Assembly: GCA_049366715.1 (NCBI GenBank)
Contig: JBMNCQ010000006.1
Coordinates: 1-62,788 of the forward strand
Direction: 5' to 3'
Source: JBMNCQ01 sp049366715
GTDB taxonomy: Bacteria > Bacillota > Peptococcia > Peptococcales > BICA1-8
Length of the DNA stretch: 62,788 bases
In this document: in pieces, positions 52,337-60,103 of the stretch
How positions within the stretch are numbered: position 1 is the stretch's first letter
Layout of the letters: each line of letters starts with the position of its first letter
Position numbers and translations under genes: made by a program
The notes under the pieces: model-generated
Database searches by the model: none
Seen by the model: the letters and a program-made list of their open reading frames with translations, nothing else
Told to the model about the DNA's origin: nothing

Positions 52337-53512
52337 ATGAAAATTACTGATGTCAAAATTGTTCCAATTTCCTGTCCTTATCCAGCTACGCACAGTTGGA
52401 AGCTTGGCCTCGGCGACGGTGTTAAGCGTGATGAGATTCTCGTTTTCATCGAAACCGACGAAGGAATCACCGGTATCGGCGAATCCTATCACGGTTTTGC
52501 GCCTGAACCCGTCATCACTACCCTCAGAGACTATTATCGTCCGCTGTTGATCGGCCAGGATCCTTCTTTTATCGAGGACCTCTGGCATGAAATGTTCTTT
52601 TCCACCCTGCAGCTTGGCAACGTGGCGGTTCTCGCTATGTCCGGAGTTGACCAAGCCCTGTGGGATATCCGGGGCAAGGCGGCTGGCAAGCCTGTTTATC
52701 AGCTACTCGGCGCTACCGCCAAAAACAAGGTGCCTGCCTATATCGGCTGCCACTGCTTTGGCTGGAAGGCACCTGAGCTGCTGCTGGAGGAAGCGCAGAT
52801 GTATATTGAGCAGGGCTTTAAAGCCATCAAGCTGCGTGGTGGCATGGGCGTTCAGAAAGACCTGGAAGCGGCCCGGGTCGTCCGCGAAGGCGTAGATCCC
52901 GACATTGACATCATGGTGGACGCAAACTCCGCTTACTCCTTTGTTGAGGCTGTTCAGCTGGCCAAAGGGTATGAGGCGTACAACATCTTCTGGTTCGAAA
53001 GCCCCTTTGATTTTACGCTCCATAACCATCATAATGATATTGGCCGCCTGCGCAAGCTCAGCCACACTGCAATCGGCTCCGGCGGAAATCTCTTCACACG
53101 TTTTCAATTCCGCAACCTAATCGAACAGGGCGGCGTGGATGTAGTTACCCCCGACGCCGGCAAGTGCGGCGGGTTTTCCGAGGGCATGAAGATCGCCACC
53201 ATGGCAAGCGCTTTAGGCATACTAATCGCGCCACACTCCACCGCAGGTCTCAATATGGTCGCTAACATGCACTACACGGCGTCGCTACCAGATCACGTCA
53301 TGTGCTATCTTGAATGGGATGCGGCCAAATTCAATCCTCCGCGCGACGAGATCGTTGCCACCCATATTGAGGTAAAGGATGGCTTTGCTATTTTGCCCGA
53401 TGCTCCCGGACTTGGCGTTGAGCTCGATATGAAGGCAATCGAGAAGTATCCGTTTATTTCCGGCGGCGAAGTGACACCGAGACCACGCAGCCGCAGATGG
53501 GATTACCGCTGA
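52337..53512 (+). CDS. Enolase-superfamily (mandelate racemase/muconate lactonizing-like) enzyme
   Basis: Start ATG at 52337 (MKITDVKIVPI) after AAAGGTGAG; the frame from 52265 is unsupported. The 391-aa protein has the N-terminal capping domain and the barrel: FKAIKLRGG (Lys165/Arg167), IMVDAN (metal ligand Asp195), WFESPF (Glu221), VTPDAGKCGG (Asp273), APHSTAG (His300) and YLEWD (Glu327). The usual third metal ligand Glu in a G-E-N motif is replaced by Gly250 in IGSGGNLFTR. The enzyme would abstract a proton alpha to a carboxylate, for example as a sugar-acid dehydratase. The changed ligand makes activity or metal geometry uncertain. First gene of the second TTT operon. Confidence 0.85.
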   Translation: MKITDVKIVPISCPYPATHSWKLGLGDGVKRDEILVFIETDEGITGIGESYHGFAPEPVITTLRDYYRPLLIGQDPSFIEDLWHEMFFSTLQLGNVAVLAMSGVDQALWDIRGKAAGKPVYQLLGATAKNKVPAYIGCHCFGWKAPELLLEEAQMYIEQGFKAIKLRGGMGVQKDLEAARVVREGVDPDIDIMVDANSAYSFVEAVQLAKGYEAYNIFWFESPFDFTLHNHHNDIGRLRKLSHTAIGSGGNLFTRFQFRNLIEQGGVDVVTPDAGKCGGFSEGMKIATMASALGILIAPHSTAGLNMVANMHYTASLPDHVMCYLEWDAAKFNPPRDEIVATHIEVKDGFAILPDAPGLGVELDMKAIEKYPFISGGEVTPRPRSRRWDYR

Positions 53513-53600
53513 TTTCCGTCTCCGTATATCCGGACCGATACAGGCTTTGAGCAAAATGCACTGACAAACCCACAATAAAAAATGGAAGGAAGGTAAAAAT

Positions 53601-54605
53601 ATGAAGAAGTACAGCCGTATTCTTGCATTAGTCCTTATTGTTCTGATGTCATTGACATTCGCCGCATGTAACCGCGGCGAGCAATCCGGAGAAAATACAA
53701 CCAACACTGACTATCCAAGCCGCACTGTAACTCTGATGGTTCCTTACGGTGCGGGCAGCAGCGTGGATATCAACGGCCGCGCTATACAGCCCGCTCTGCA
53801 GGAAGCACTTAAACAGACCGTCGTTGTTGAAAACAAAGAAGGTGGTTCCGGCGCTGTGGGCTGCACCTATGTTGCAAAGCAGGTCGACGAGACCGGTTAC
53901 TACATGGGCATAGCTAATATTGCCTCCATCTGCGCAAACGCGGTGCTGGGCGACCTGGAGATCGACCCCAGTCAGGATTATTATTTTGTAGGCTGCACCG
54001 CGACCGATCCGTTCATGGTTCTGGTCAGCTCCCAAAGCGAGTTTAACACCTTGCAGGATCTGATTGACTATGCGGTGGACCATCCCGGTGAAGTGACCTA
54101 CGGCGCCACCGGTGCTATGAGCATGGACACCATGACCGGTTATGACATTGAAGCTGCCGGCAACTGCGATCTGAACGTTGTCAGCTACTCCAGCGGCAAC
54201 GACGTTATCGCTGGCATCATGGGCGGACACGTTCAGGTTTGCGGGTCTGCTCTCTCCGAAGCCCTTCCCTACATAGAGAGCGGCGATCTGAAGTGCATCG
54301 GCATCGGCGGTGAAAAACGTTCCGAGAAACTTCCCGATGTGCCCACCTATGACGAACAGGGTATTGCCATGACCTTCCAGATGGCAAAGCGCGCAATTTG
54401 GCTCCCCGCCGACACCGACCCCGCCGTACTTGACATTCTGGTTTCTGCTCTGAAAGCCGCTGTGGAAAGCGACAGCTACAAGAAAACCTGTGAGACCCTC
54501 AGCTTGCAGCCCATGTATCTGACTCCCGATGATTGTATGGACGAGGCCGTCAGCGTTATGAACTTCCTACGTGAAAACAAAGATGCTCTGACCGCCGGCA
54601 AATAG
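53601..54605 (+). CDS. TTT solute-binding lipoprotein 2 (TctC/Bug family)
   Basis: Lipoprotein signal MKKYSRILALVLIVLMSLTF with lipobox FAAC (Cys at about 23). The Bug fold follows: RTVTLMVPYGAGSSVDINGRAI, VVENKEGGSGAVGCTYVAKQ, KLPDVPTYDEQGI. Codon use is more GC-rich than in the first TTT operon, so the two systems have separate histories. It presumably binds the acid that the neighbouring enolase-superfamily enzyme processes. Confidence 0.92.
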   Translation: MKKYSRILALVLIVLMSLTFAACNRGEQSGENTTNTDYPSRTVTLMVPYGAGSSVDINGRAIQPALQEALKQTVVVENKEGGSGAVGCTYVAKQVDETGYYMGIANIASICANAVLGDLEIDPSQDYYFVGCTATDPFMVLVSSQSEFNTLQDLIDYAVDHPGEVTYGATGAMSMDTMTGYDIEAAGNCDLNVVSYSSGNDVIAGIMGGHVQVCGSALSEALPYIESGDLKCIGIGGEKRSEKLPDVPTYDEQGIAMTFQMAKRAIWLPADTDPAVLDILVSALKAAVESDSYKKTCETLSLQPMYLTPDDCMDEAVSVMNFLRENKDALTAGK

Positions 54606-54607
54606 GC

Positions 54608-54650
54608 GATCGTTCTCCGATCACTCAAGATATCGTTCCGTCGGAGCGAT
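54608..54650 (+). terminator. Intercistronic hairpin
   Basis: ATCG..CTCCGA pairs with TCGGAG..CGAT directly after the TctC stop, without a strong T-run. In binding-protein operons such hairpins often raise the level of the binding-protein mRNA relative to the permease genes. Confidence 0.5.
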
Positions 54651-54684
54651 TATCTTATTCAATGTACAAAAGGAGTGGATTTGT

Positions 54685-55155
54685 TTGACGATTCGAAAAA
54701 GCTTCAGCATAATTATGGCCGCTATTAGTCTGGCGGGAATTACTGGCTCTTTTTCGTTGAGAATGGTACGCGGAACCTCTCTGGGCCCCGGTATGATGCC
54801 GTTGATTTATTCCATATTGCTACTAATCCTGGCAGCGATTTTCTTCATTCAAAAGGACAATAGCGAAAAGATTGATTGGAAGGCTCTCATGCAGCCTCCC
54901 GTTATAGAGGGCATCATTTTTTATGTTCTTAACCTTGTGATGCTTCTGCTGTTTTACCTGTTCGGCACCGTGGCATCCATGGCCATTTTCTGCATAGCGG
55001 CACAGCTGATGCTCAAAAGGATGAGGTGGAAAAAGGCGGTATTGTTTAGCGTGGTTTGGGTCGCAGCGCTGTATACGCTCTTCGTCCTGGTACTGCAGAT
55101 TCCCTTTGAGACAGGCATCCTAACCGAGGCGTTTATGAAAGCCTTTATCTATTAA
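54685..55155 (+). CDS. TTT small membrane subunit 2 (TctB family)
   Basis: TTG start after AAAAGGAGTGG. The 156-aa protein has four hydrophobic helices with GTSLGPGMMPLIYSILLLILAAIFF after the first, then a short charged loop and the paired C-terminal helices of TctB. It lies between the TctC and TctA genes. Confidence 0.85.
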   Translation: MTIRKSFSIIMAAISLAGITGSFSLRMVRGTSLGPGMMPLIYSILLLILAAIFFIQKDNSEKIDWKALMQPPVIEGIIFYVLNLVMLLLFYLFGTVASMAIFCIAAQLMLKRMRWKKAVLFSVVWVAALYTLFVLVLQIPFETGILTEAFMKAFIY

Positions 55156-55174
55156 GCAGAAGGAGGAAAGAAAC

Positions 55175-56689
55175 ATGAGTGCATTATCGATGCTTGCGAT
55201 GGGATTCAAGCAGTGCATGGATCCCCAGATTCTGTTGCTTTGTCTTTTCGGTGCTGTAATCGGCACGATGGTCGGTGTTCTGCCCGGCTTTGGCCCCGCT
55301 GCCTGTCTCGCTGTGCTCCTGCCTGTAGTTTACGGCCGCGACCCGCTTAGCTCCCTGGTGCTGCTGGCCGGCATTTTCAGTGGCGCTATGTTCGGAGGCA
55401 TGATCACATCCATTAACCTAAACATCCCAGGTGAGAATGCCTCCATTGTGACGACGTTTGACGGCCATCCCCTAGCAAAAAAAGGAAAAGCCGGTGTCGC
55501 CATGGGTGTCGCGGCCATCTCCTCCTTTGTGGGTGGTACGATCGGCGTTGTTCTGCTGAGCCTTTTGGGGCAGCCCCTCGCCAATATCGCGCTAGCCTTT
55601 GGCCCTTCGGAATATTTATCTATTTATCTGTTTACTTTTATCGCCGTCGTCACAATAGGCGGAAAGAGCTTCGTTGCTTCCTCTATCAGTCTGATCTTCG
55701 GCTTGTTGATGTCTGTTGTTGGCCTGGATGTAATCTCCGGTAGCCCCCGGCTGACCTTCGGCTCAGTCAACCTGATGGCGGGTATCGATTTTCTACCAGC
55801 CGTCATCGGTCTTTTCGGCCTGTCCGAGGTGGTTATTTCCCTCTTGGAAGGCGAGCGGGTCACCATTACAAAAGAACAGATTAAGAAATTTAAGCTTAAA
55901 GAAGTGTTTCCCAGCATTAAACAACTAATTCACTGTATTCCTACCTGGCTGCGGAGCAGTCCCATCGGTTTCTCCGTCGGCTCGCTGCCGGGCGCCGGTG
56001 CTACCATCGCGACGTTCTTGAGCTATGGCATGGAAAAGCGTCTGGCCAAAGATCCTGAGACTTTCGGAAAGGGCAATATCCGCGGAGTTGCCGCTGCGGA
56101 AGCCACGAACAACGGCTCAGCCATGGGTTCTTATGTGCCTCTGCTGGCACTGGGCATTCCCGGATCCGCCACCACCGCTGTTCTGCTCGGCGCTTTCGTG
56201 CTGGTGGGTATTACTCCGGGACCGCTCCTATTCCGCGAACATCCGGACCTGGTGTGGGGCCTAATCGCAAGTATGTACCTCGGCAATGTGGCTCTGCTGC
56301 TGATTAATACGGCTTTCATCCCGCTGTTTCTGTGGTTGCTTCGGATTTCAGAAAAGACGATGCCGGTTATTGTAGCGACGCTCTGTTTTATCGGCACGTT
56401 CAGCAACCAGAATCTGGTATCAGATATTCTGATTATGTTGCTTTTCACGTTTATCGGCGTGTTCTTCAAGAAGCTGGATATTCCACCAGCACCCTGTATT
56501 ATCGCGCTAGTGCTGGGCGGAGACCTGGAGTTTTCACTCCGTCAGACGCTGGAGCTGTTCCAGGGCAATTTCTTACTTTGCTTTACAAAGCCCATCACCA
56601 CGATGTTCTTTGTCGTCGGTGCGCTGCTTATTCTGAATGTTATGATAAAGAGCATCAAGTCAAGGAAAGCCAACGCGAATACTATGTGA
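55175..56689 (+). CDS. TTT large permease 2 (TctA family)
   Basis: The 504-aa protein shows GAVIGTMVGVLPGFGPAACLAVLLP, GSLPGAGATIATFLSYGMEKR, GSYVPLLALGIPGSATTAVLLGAFVLVGITPGPLL and about 12 membrane helices. AGGAGGAAAGAAAC precedes the ATG. It closes the LysR-regulated operon; a terminator follows after 75 bp. Confidence 0.93.
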   Translation: MSALSMLAMGFKQCMDPQILLLCLFGAVIGTMVGVLPGFGPAACLAVLLPVVYGRDPLSSLVLLAGIFSGAMFGGMITSINLNIPGENASIVTTFDGHPLAKKGKAGVAMGVAAISSFVGGTIGVVLLSLLGQPLANIALAFGPSEYLSIYLFTFIAVVTIGGKSFVASSISLIFGLLMSVVGLDVISGSPRLTFGSVNLMAGIDFLPAVIGLFGLSEVVISLLEGERVTITKEQIKKFKLKEVFPSIKQLIHCIPTWLRSSPIGFSVGSLPGAGATIATFLSYGMEKRLAKDPETFGKGNIRGVAAAEATNNGSAMGSYVPLLALGIPGSATTAVLLGAFVLVGITPGPLLFREHPDLVWGLIASMYLGNVALLLINTAFIPLFLWLLRISEKTMPVIVATLCFIGTFSNQNLVSDILIMLLFTFIGVFFKKLDIPPAPCIIALVLGGDLEFSLRQTLELFQGNFLLCFTKPITTMFFVVGALLILNVMIKSIKSRKANANTM

Positions 56690-56763
56690 GTGATTCTCGT
56701 TTTTCGCGCGTCCCGAAAAAAATGGATAAAGCAGCCTATATTGCCATCACAAAACAAAGCATT

Positions 56764-56801
56764 AAGATCCGTTAGTGTATCCGGGCTAGCGGGATCTTTT
56801 T
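56764..56801 (+). terminator. Rho-independent terminator after the second TTT operon
   Basis: AAGATCCGTTAG pairs with CTAGCGGGATCTT with a small bulge, followed by a TTTTTG tail. Confidence 0.75.
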
Positions 56802-56940
56802 GTTTCTATAAGCAAAAAGAACGGTCCCCGATGCTTACAAAAAAATTTACCATGATTAAAAATTATCGTTTTTGAAGATTATTTAACTATACAGGTTTCG
56901 TAAGTTCCCAAAGGGCAGGGGCCGCCTTGGGGGCAGCGAC

Positions 56941-57387
56941 ACCTCTCCCCACCAGGCCTTTGGCAAACGGCGATAAGGAGGAAGAATAATGTCAGGCCAT
57001 ACCGCTCTGCCCAGGAAAAACTATATTGATCATATCCCTTCCGCGACAATCGTACTTGTACTCATTTATCATGTGGTTTATATTTTTAACAGTGCGGGGG
57101 TAGTCAGCAATATTCCCATCCAGGGAATCCCGGCGCAGGACAGTATCTGTTATTTTCTTTATCCCTGGTTCATGTGCCTGCTGTTTGTGGTTGCCGGCAT
57201 CAGCGCCAGGTATTCCCTGCAGACACGCAGCCCCGGGCAATTCGCACGGGAACGGGTGCGCAAACTGATTGTCCCGTATTTCGGCGGTGTGTTTCTGCTC
57301 GGCTGGCTCAACGGGTGGGTTACGGCGCATTATGTGGATATGTTCGGCGGGCAGGCGGTTCCGGGTTTTGTAAAATATCTGGTGTAT
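56941..57387 (+). repeat. 447-bp segment duplicated at 16107-16553
   Basis: Partner copy of the duplicated block. Here it continues into a complete acyltransferase gene, so this is probably the parental copy and the one at 16 kb the derived, truncated one. Confidence 0.85.
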
Positions 57388-58059
57388 ACCCTGAATATAG
57401 GACCGCTGTGGTTTCTACTGGAGCTGTTCGTGCTTTCCCTGATTCTGCTGCTGATTTGCAGGATTGACCGCCGGGACAGGCTTTGGACACTGGCGGGGAA
57501 AGCCGGTCTGCCGCTTATCATTTCGCTTGCCCTGCCGGTGTGGGGTTCCTCATTTTTGTTCAATATGCCTGTTGTCGTTGTCTTCCGCAACGGAATCTAT
57601 GGGCTGATGTTCCTGCTCGGTTACTATGTATTTTCCCATGACAAAATTTTGGCGAAAATAAAGCAGTACGCTGTGCCGTTCCTGATCGTTGCCGGGGCTT
57701 TAGGGATCGTTGAAGTCTGGTATTTCTTCGGTCAGAACTATGTATCCGACGCCTGCCTGCAGCATCCGCTCACGAACCTGTATCTTTGGATAATGATTCT
57801 CGCTGTTCTGGGATGTGCGCAGAGGTGGCTTAATTTCAGCAATTCTTTAACCAGGTATCTGCAAAAACGCAGTTTTGCGCTGTATGTGTTCCATTATCCC
57901 CTGCTGGTCACGGCGGCGTATTTGATTATCACTTATGCCGAGCTGCCCATGGCGGCGGTTTATCTGATTTTACTGCCGTTTGTTTTTGCCGCGCCGTTAC
58001 TTTTCTATGAAATCATCAGCAGAATACCGGTCCTCCGCTATCTTTTATTGGGATTATGA
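56989..58059 (+). CDS. Membrane acyltransferase, acyltransferase-3 family
   Basis: The 356-aa protein has about ten membrane helices in the pattern of PF01757. The first helix carries the conserved His (HIPSATIVLVLIYHVVYIF), then ARERVRKLIVPYFGGVFLLGWLNG and a helical core with GPLWFLLELFVLSLILLLI. The C-terminal segment is LQKRSFALYVFHYPLLV with another conserved His. The family transfers acyl groups to sugars, peptidoglycan, lipids or exopolymers at the membrane. The substrate cannot be predicted. AAGGAGGAAGAATA precedes the ATG. Confidence 0.87.
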   Translation: MSGHTALPRKNYIDHIPSATIVLVLIYHVVYIFNSAGVVSNIPIQGIPAQDSICYFLYPWFMCLLFVVAGISARYSLQTRSPGQFARERVRKLIVPYFGGVFLLGWLNGWVTAHYVDMFGGQAVPGFVKYLVYTLNIGPLWFLLELFVLSLILLLICRIDRRDRLWTLAGKAGLPLIISLALPVWGSSFLFNMPVVVVFRNGIYGLMFLLGYYVFSHDKILAKIKQYAVPFLIVAGALGIVEVWYFFGQNYVSDACLQHPLTNLYLWIMILAVLGCAQRWLNFSNSLTRYLQKRSFALYVFHYPLLVTAAYLIITYAELPMAAVYLILLPFVFAAPLLFYEIISRIPVLRYLLLGL

Positions 58060-58160
58060 GGATCATATCCTGGTTTTCCTTATTTAATGAACACAATTGA
58101 CAGCATATGGAAAATAGGAAAGCTAAACTTAAATGAGAAATAACGCATGCGTAAATTTAA

Positions 58161-58205
58161 AGAAAGGCTGCTTGGTAGTTCGCGGAATATACTAAGCGGC
58201 CTTTT
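58161..58205 (+). terminator. Terminator after the acyltransferase gene
   Basis: AAAGGCTGCTTGGTA pairs with TACTAAGCGGCCTTTT with minor mismatches, ending in a T-run. Confidence 0.75.
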
Positions 58206-58599
58206 AGTTTGCCAAAAGCACTTCACTTACTTCCATGTGCGAGGAGAGGATTCCTTTGTATGGAATTTATTACTGGAAAAATGATATCACCAAGGGATGT
58301 TGACAACGAATAGTATAAAAACCATAATTATACCGACGTCGGCTTATTAATTAACATGTGCTTTATTGTCGGAAGGAGGGGTTGTAATTGGCCAGACCGG
58401 CAAACAAGTTTGGACGATATACTTCGGGCCGGCGGCATTTCTAAGGGAAGGTTTTATCACTAGGTTCCAAACAAAGCAACAAGGAAGAATATGCAAAGCT
58501 GCCGGGGCGTTGATACAAACGGATGTTTCACAATATATTTACTATGTTACGGTATCACGCAAGCTGGTGATGCCGCTTGCATAAATTATCCCCCAAGGG
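58206..58599. other. Spacer with coding traces
   Basis: A strong GGAAGGAGGGG at 58371-58381 precedes a TTG frame that reads MARPANKFGRYTSG and stops after 18 codons. A 72-codon frame overlaps it in another phase. The MARP-type opening and the helical ORF that follows at 58600 could be pieces of one decayed regulator gene, but the evidence is thin. Confidence 0.3.
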
Positions 58600-58821
58600 G
58601 TGAACGAAGACATTTTTGATGTTGAATTTCCTGAAGAAACGGCAGATGTGCTCACACGGGTTATTCGCAGCGTTATGCAAAGCGCATCATATGGTGAGTA
58701 TTTGAGCGATGCAGAGAAGCACAAAAGGTATGTCTGCTCTGTTCAGGCTCTGATAAGCCGGACGTTGGGACTGAAAGCACCCGTAAATATTTATCCGCAC
58801 TTAGGAGGTATTGAAAAATGA
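58600..58821 (+). CDS. Small unknown protein (73 aa)
   Basis: GTG start with AAGGG nearby; the ribosome binding site is not ideal. The product, with DIFDVEFPEETADVLTRVIRSVMQSASYGEYLSDAEKHKR, is helical and acidic and may be the C-terminal part of a TetR-like regulator. Its stop overlaps the ATG of the alpha/beta hydrolase (ATGA), so the two are translationally coupled. Confidence 0.4.
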   Translation: MNEDIFDVEFPEETADVLTRVIRSVMQSASYGEYLSDAEKHKRYVCSVQALISRTLGLKAPVNIYPHLGGIEK

Positions 58822-59639
58822 CTGAGAATCGAATTTTATCGAGGTTAGGCTCAAACCTGCACTATTGGATTACCGGCCCGGAGAACGGCCCGATTATCGT
58901 ATTTTCTCACGGGGCAACACTTGACCATCATTCTTTCGATGCTCAGGTTTTACCGCTTGCTACGGCTGGTTACCGGGTTGTAACGTGGGATCTGCGCGGA
59001 CATGGCTGTTCGGCCCCGATTGGACCGGAGATAACAGTCGGCATTCTGGCAGATGACCTGTTAGCAATTATAGATGACCTGGGTGCGGTAAAGGTTACCC
59101 TGGCGGGTCATTCATTCGGCGGATATGTTGTACAGGAATTCGTTCACCGTTATCCGAAGCGTGTTAATGCCCTGATAATAATTGGCTGTACAAATATAGC
59201 TAAGAAATCTACATCGTTCAATCGCCTGATGTATCGCATTATGCCGGGAATGCTGAGCCATATGTCCCTTGAAATATTCCGAAAACGGACTCTCGCCGAT
59301 TTGGCCCTTTTGAATTCGGTGAAAATCTATGGCGCCCAGGCCATGAAACACATTACAAAGGAAGATTTTACCGCTATTACCATGGCAGGTATCGCTGCTC
59401 TGTGGCTTGATGCCGGATTTGATTCCGACTATGTGATTCCCGTACCGTTTTTATTAACACATGGAGACTCTGACCGAGCCAATGGCCGGGTTTTTCCTCG
59501 TCAGTCACCGTCTTGGGCCGCCCGGGAACCAAATTGCCGCTATGAGATAATACCTAAGGCAGGTCATACTGCACAAATGGATAACCCCACAGCTTTTAAT
59601 AAAATTCTTTTGGATTTTTTAAAAAATAACGTAATCTGA
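58818..59639 (+). CDS. Alpha/beta-hydrolase
   Basis: The 273-aa protein is a complete alpha/beta-hydrolase: oxyanion loop FSHGATLDHHSF, VVTWDLRGHG, nucleophile elbow GHSFGG (Ser), acid HGDSD and His in AGHTAQMD. It is cytoplasmic, with an ester, lactone or other small substrate. AGGAGGTATTGAAAA precedes the ATG. It is followed on the same strand by the second rph-like gene, 465 bp away with its own upstream region. Confidence 0.88.
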   Translation: MTENRILSRLGSNLHYWITGPENGPIIVFSHGATLDHHSFDAQVLPLATAGYRVVTWDLRGHGCSAPIGPEITVGILADDLLAIIDDLGAVKVTLAGHSFGGYVVQEFVHRYPKRVNALIIIGCTNIAKKSTSFNRLMYRIMPGMLSHMSLEIFRKRTLADLALLNSVKIYGAQAMKHITKEDFTAITMAGIAALWLDAGFDSDYVIPVPFLLTHGDSDRANGRVFPRQSPSWAAREPNCRYEIIPKAGHTAQMDNPTAFNKILLDFLKNNVI

Positions 59640-59766
59640 TAGACAATTAACTTTGAATAAAGCTTTATCAGAAAGATGCCCCCCAAGCCCCACCAGGTTA
59701 AAGCGGTATTTTTTTATATTCTCAAGGTATGTGGAGACATTAAGCCTACATGGGGATTGGTAAAAT

Positions 59767-59796
59767 AAAGCAAAAGAGACGGTACCTTTTGCTTTT
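59767..59796. terminator. Terminator after the hydrolase gene
   Basis: AAAGCAAAAG and CTTTTGCTTTT pair perfectly over 10 bp around a 9-nt loop, ending in a T-run. Confidence 0.75.
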
Positions 59797-59860
59797 CCCA
59801 TTACTGATTGATTCATCAATAATATAAAAAAGGAAGGGGTCTCTCCACCCTCCCTCAAAT

Positions 59861-59957
59861 GGTTTGAACTATTTAGATTATTAATAACTGTTTTCTTCTA
59901 CTGAATAACGGATGTCCTTAACATTGGGCTAATCGTCAAGGTTTACTAATTCAAACC
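59861..59957. repeat. Spaced inverted repeat upstream of the second rph-like gene
   Basis: GGTTTGAA (59861-59868) and TTCAAACC (59950-59957) are 81 bases apart. The region to 60103 has a TATAAT at 60025-60030 that may be the -10 of the rph-like gene. No copy of the GAAAT-N12-ATTTC operator is present here. Confidence 0.35.
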
Positions 59958-60103
59958 TTTTCCACTTTAATTATAACATATAAAAAAATGCAAATGCAGA
60001 CTATTTGTTCCCCCTTGCTGCGGGTATAATACAATAGCGTGTTTAGGCGATTTGCTTGGAGGGCAAAACTATCAAAGAAGAAATGGCCAAAGGAGGTAAG
60101 CAT

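Noticed and set aside
17390..60103. N-terminal extensions of the two rph-like genes (GTG at 17390, TTG at 60056)
   Set aside because: In both, a much better ribosome binding site precedes the internal ATG that starts the conserved MCTYV/MSSYV N-terminus.
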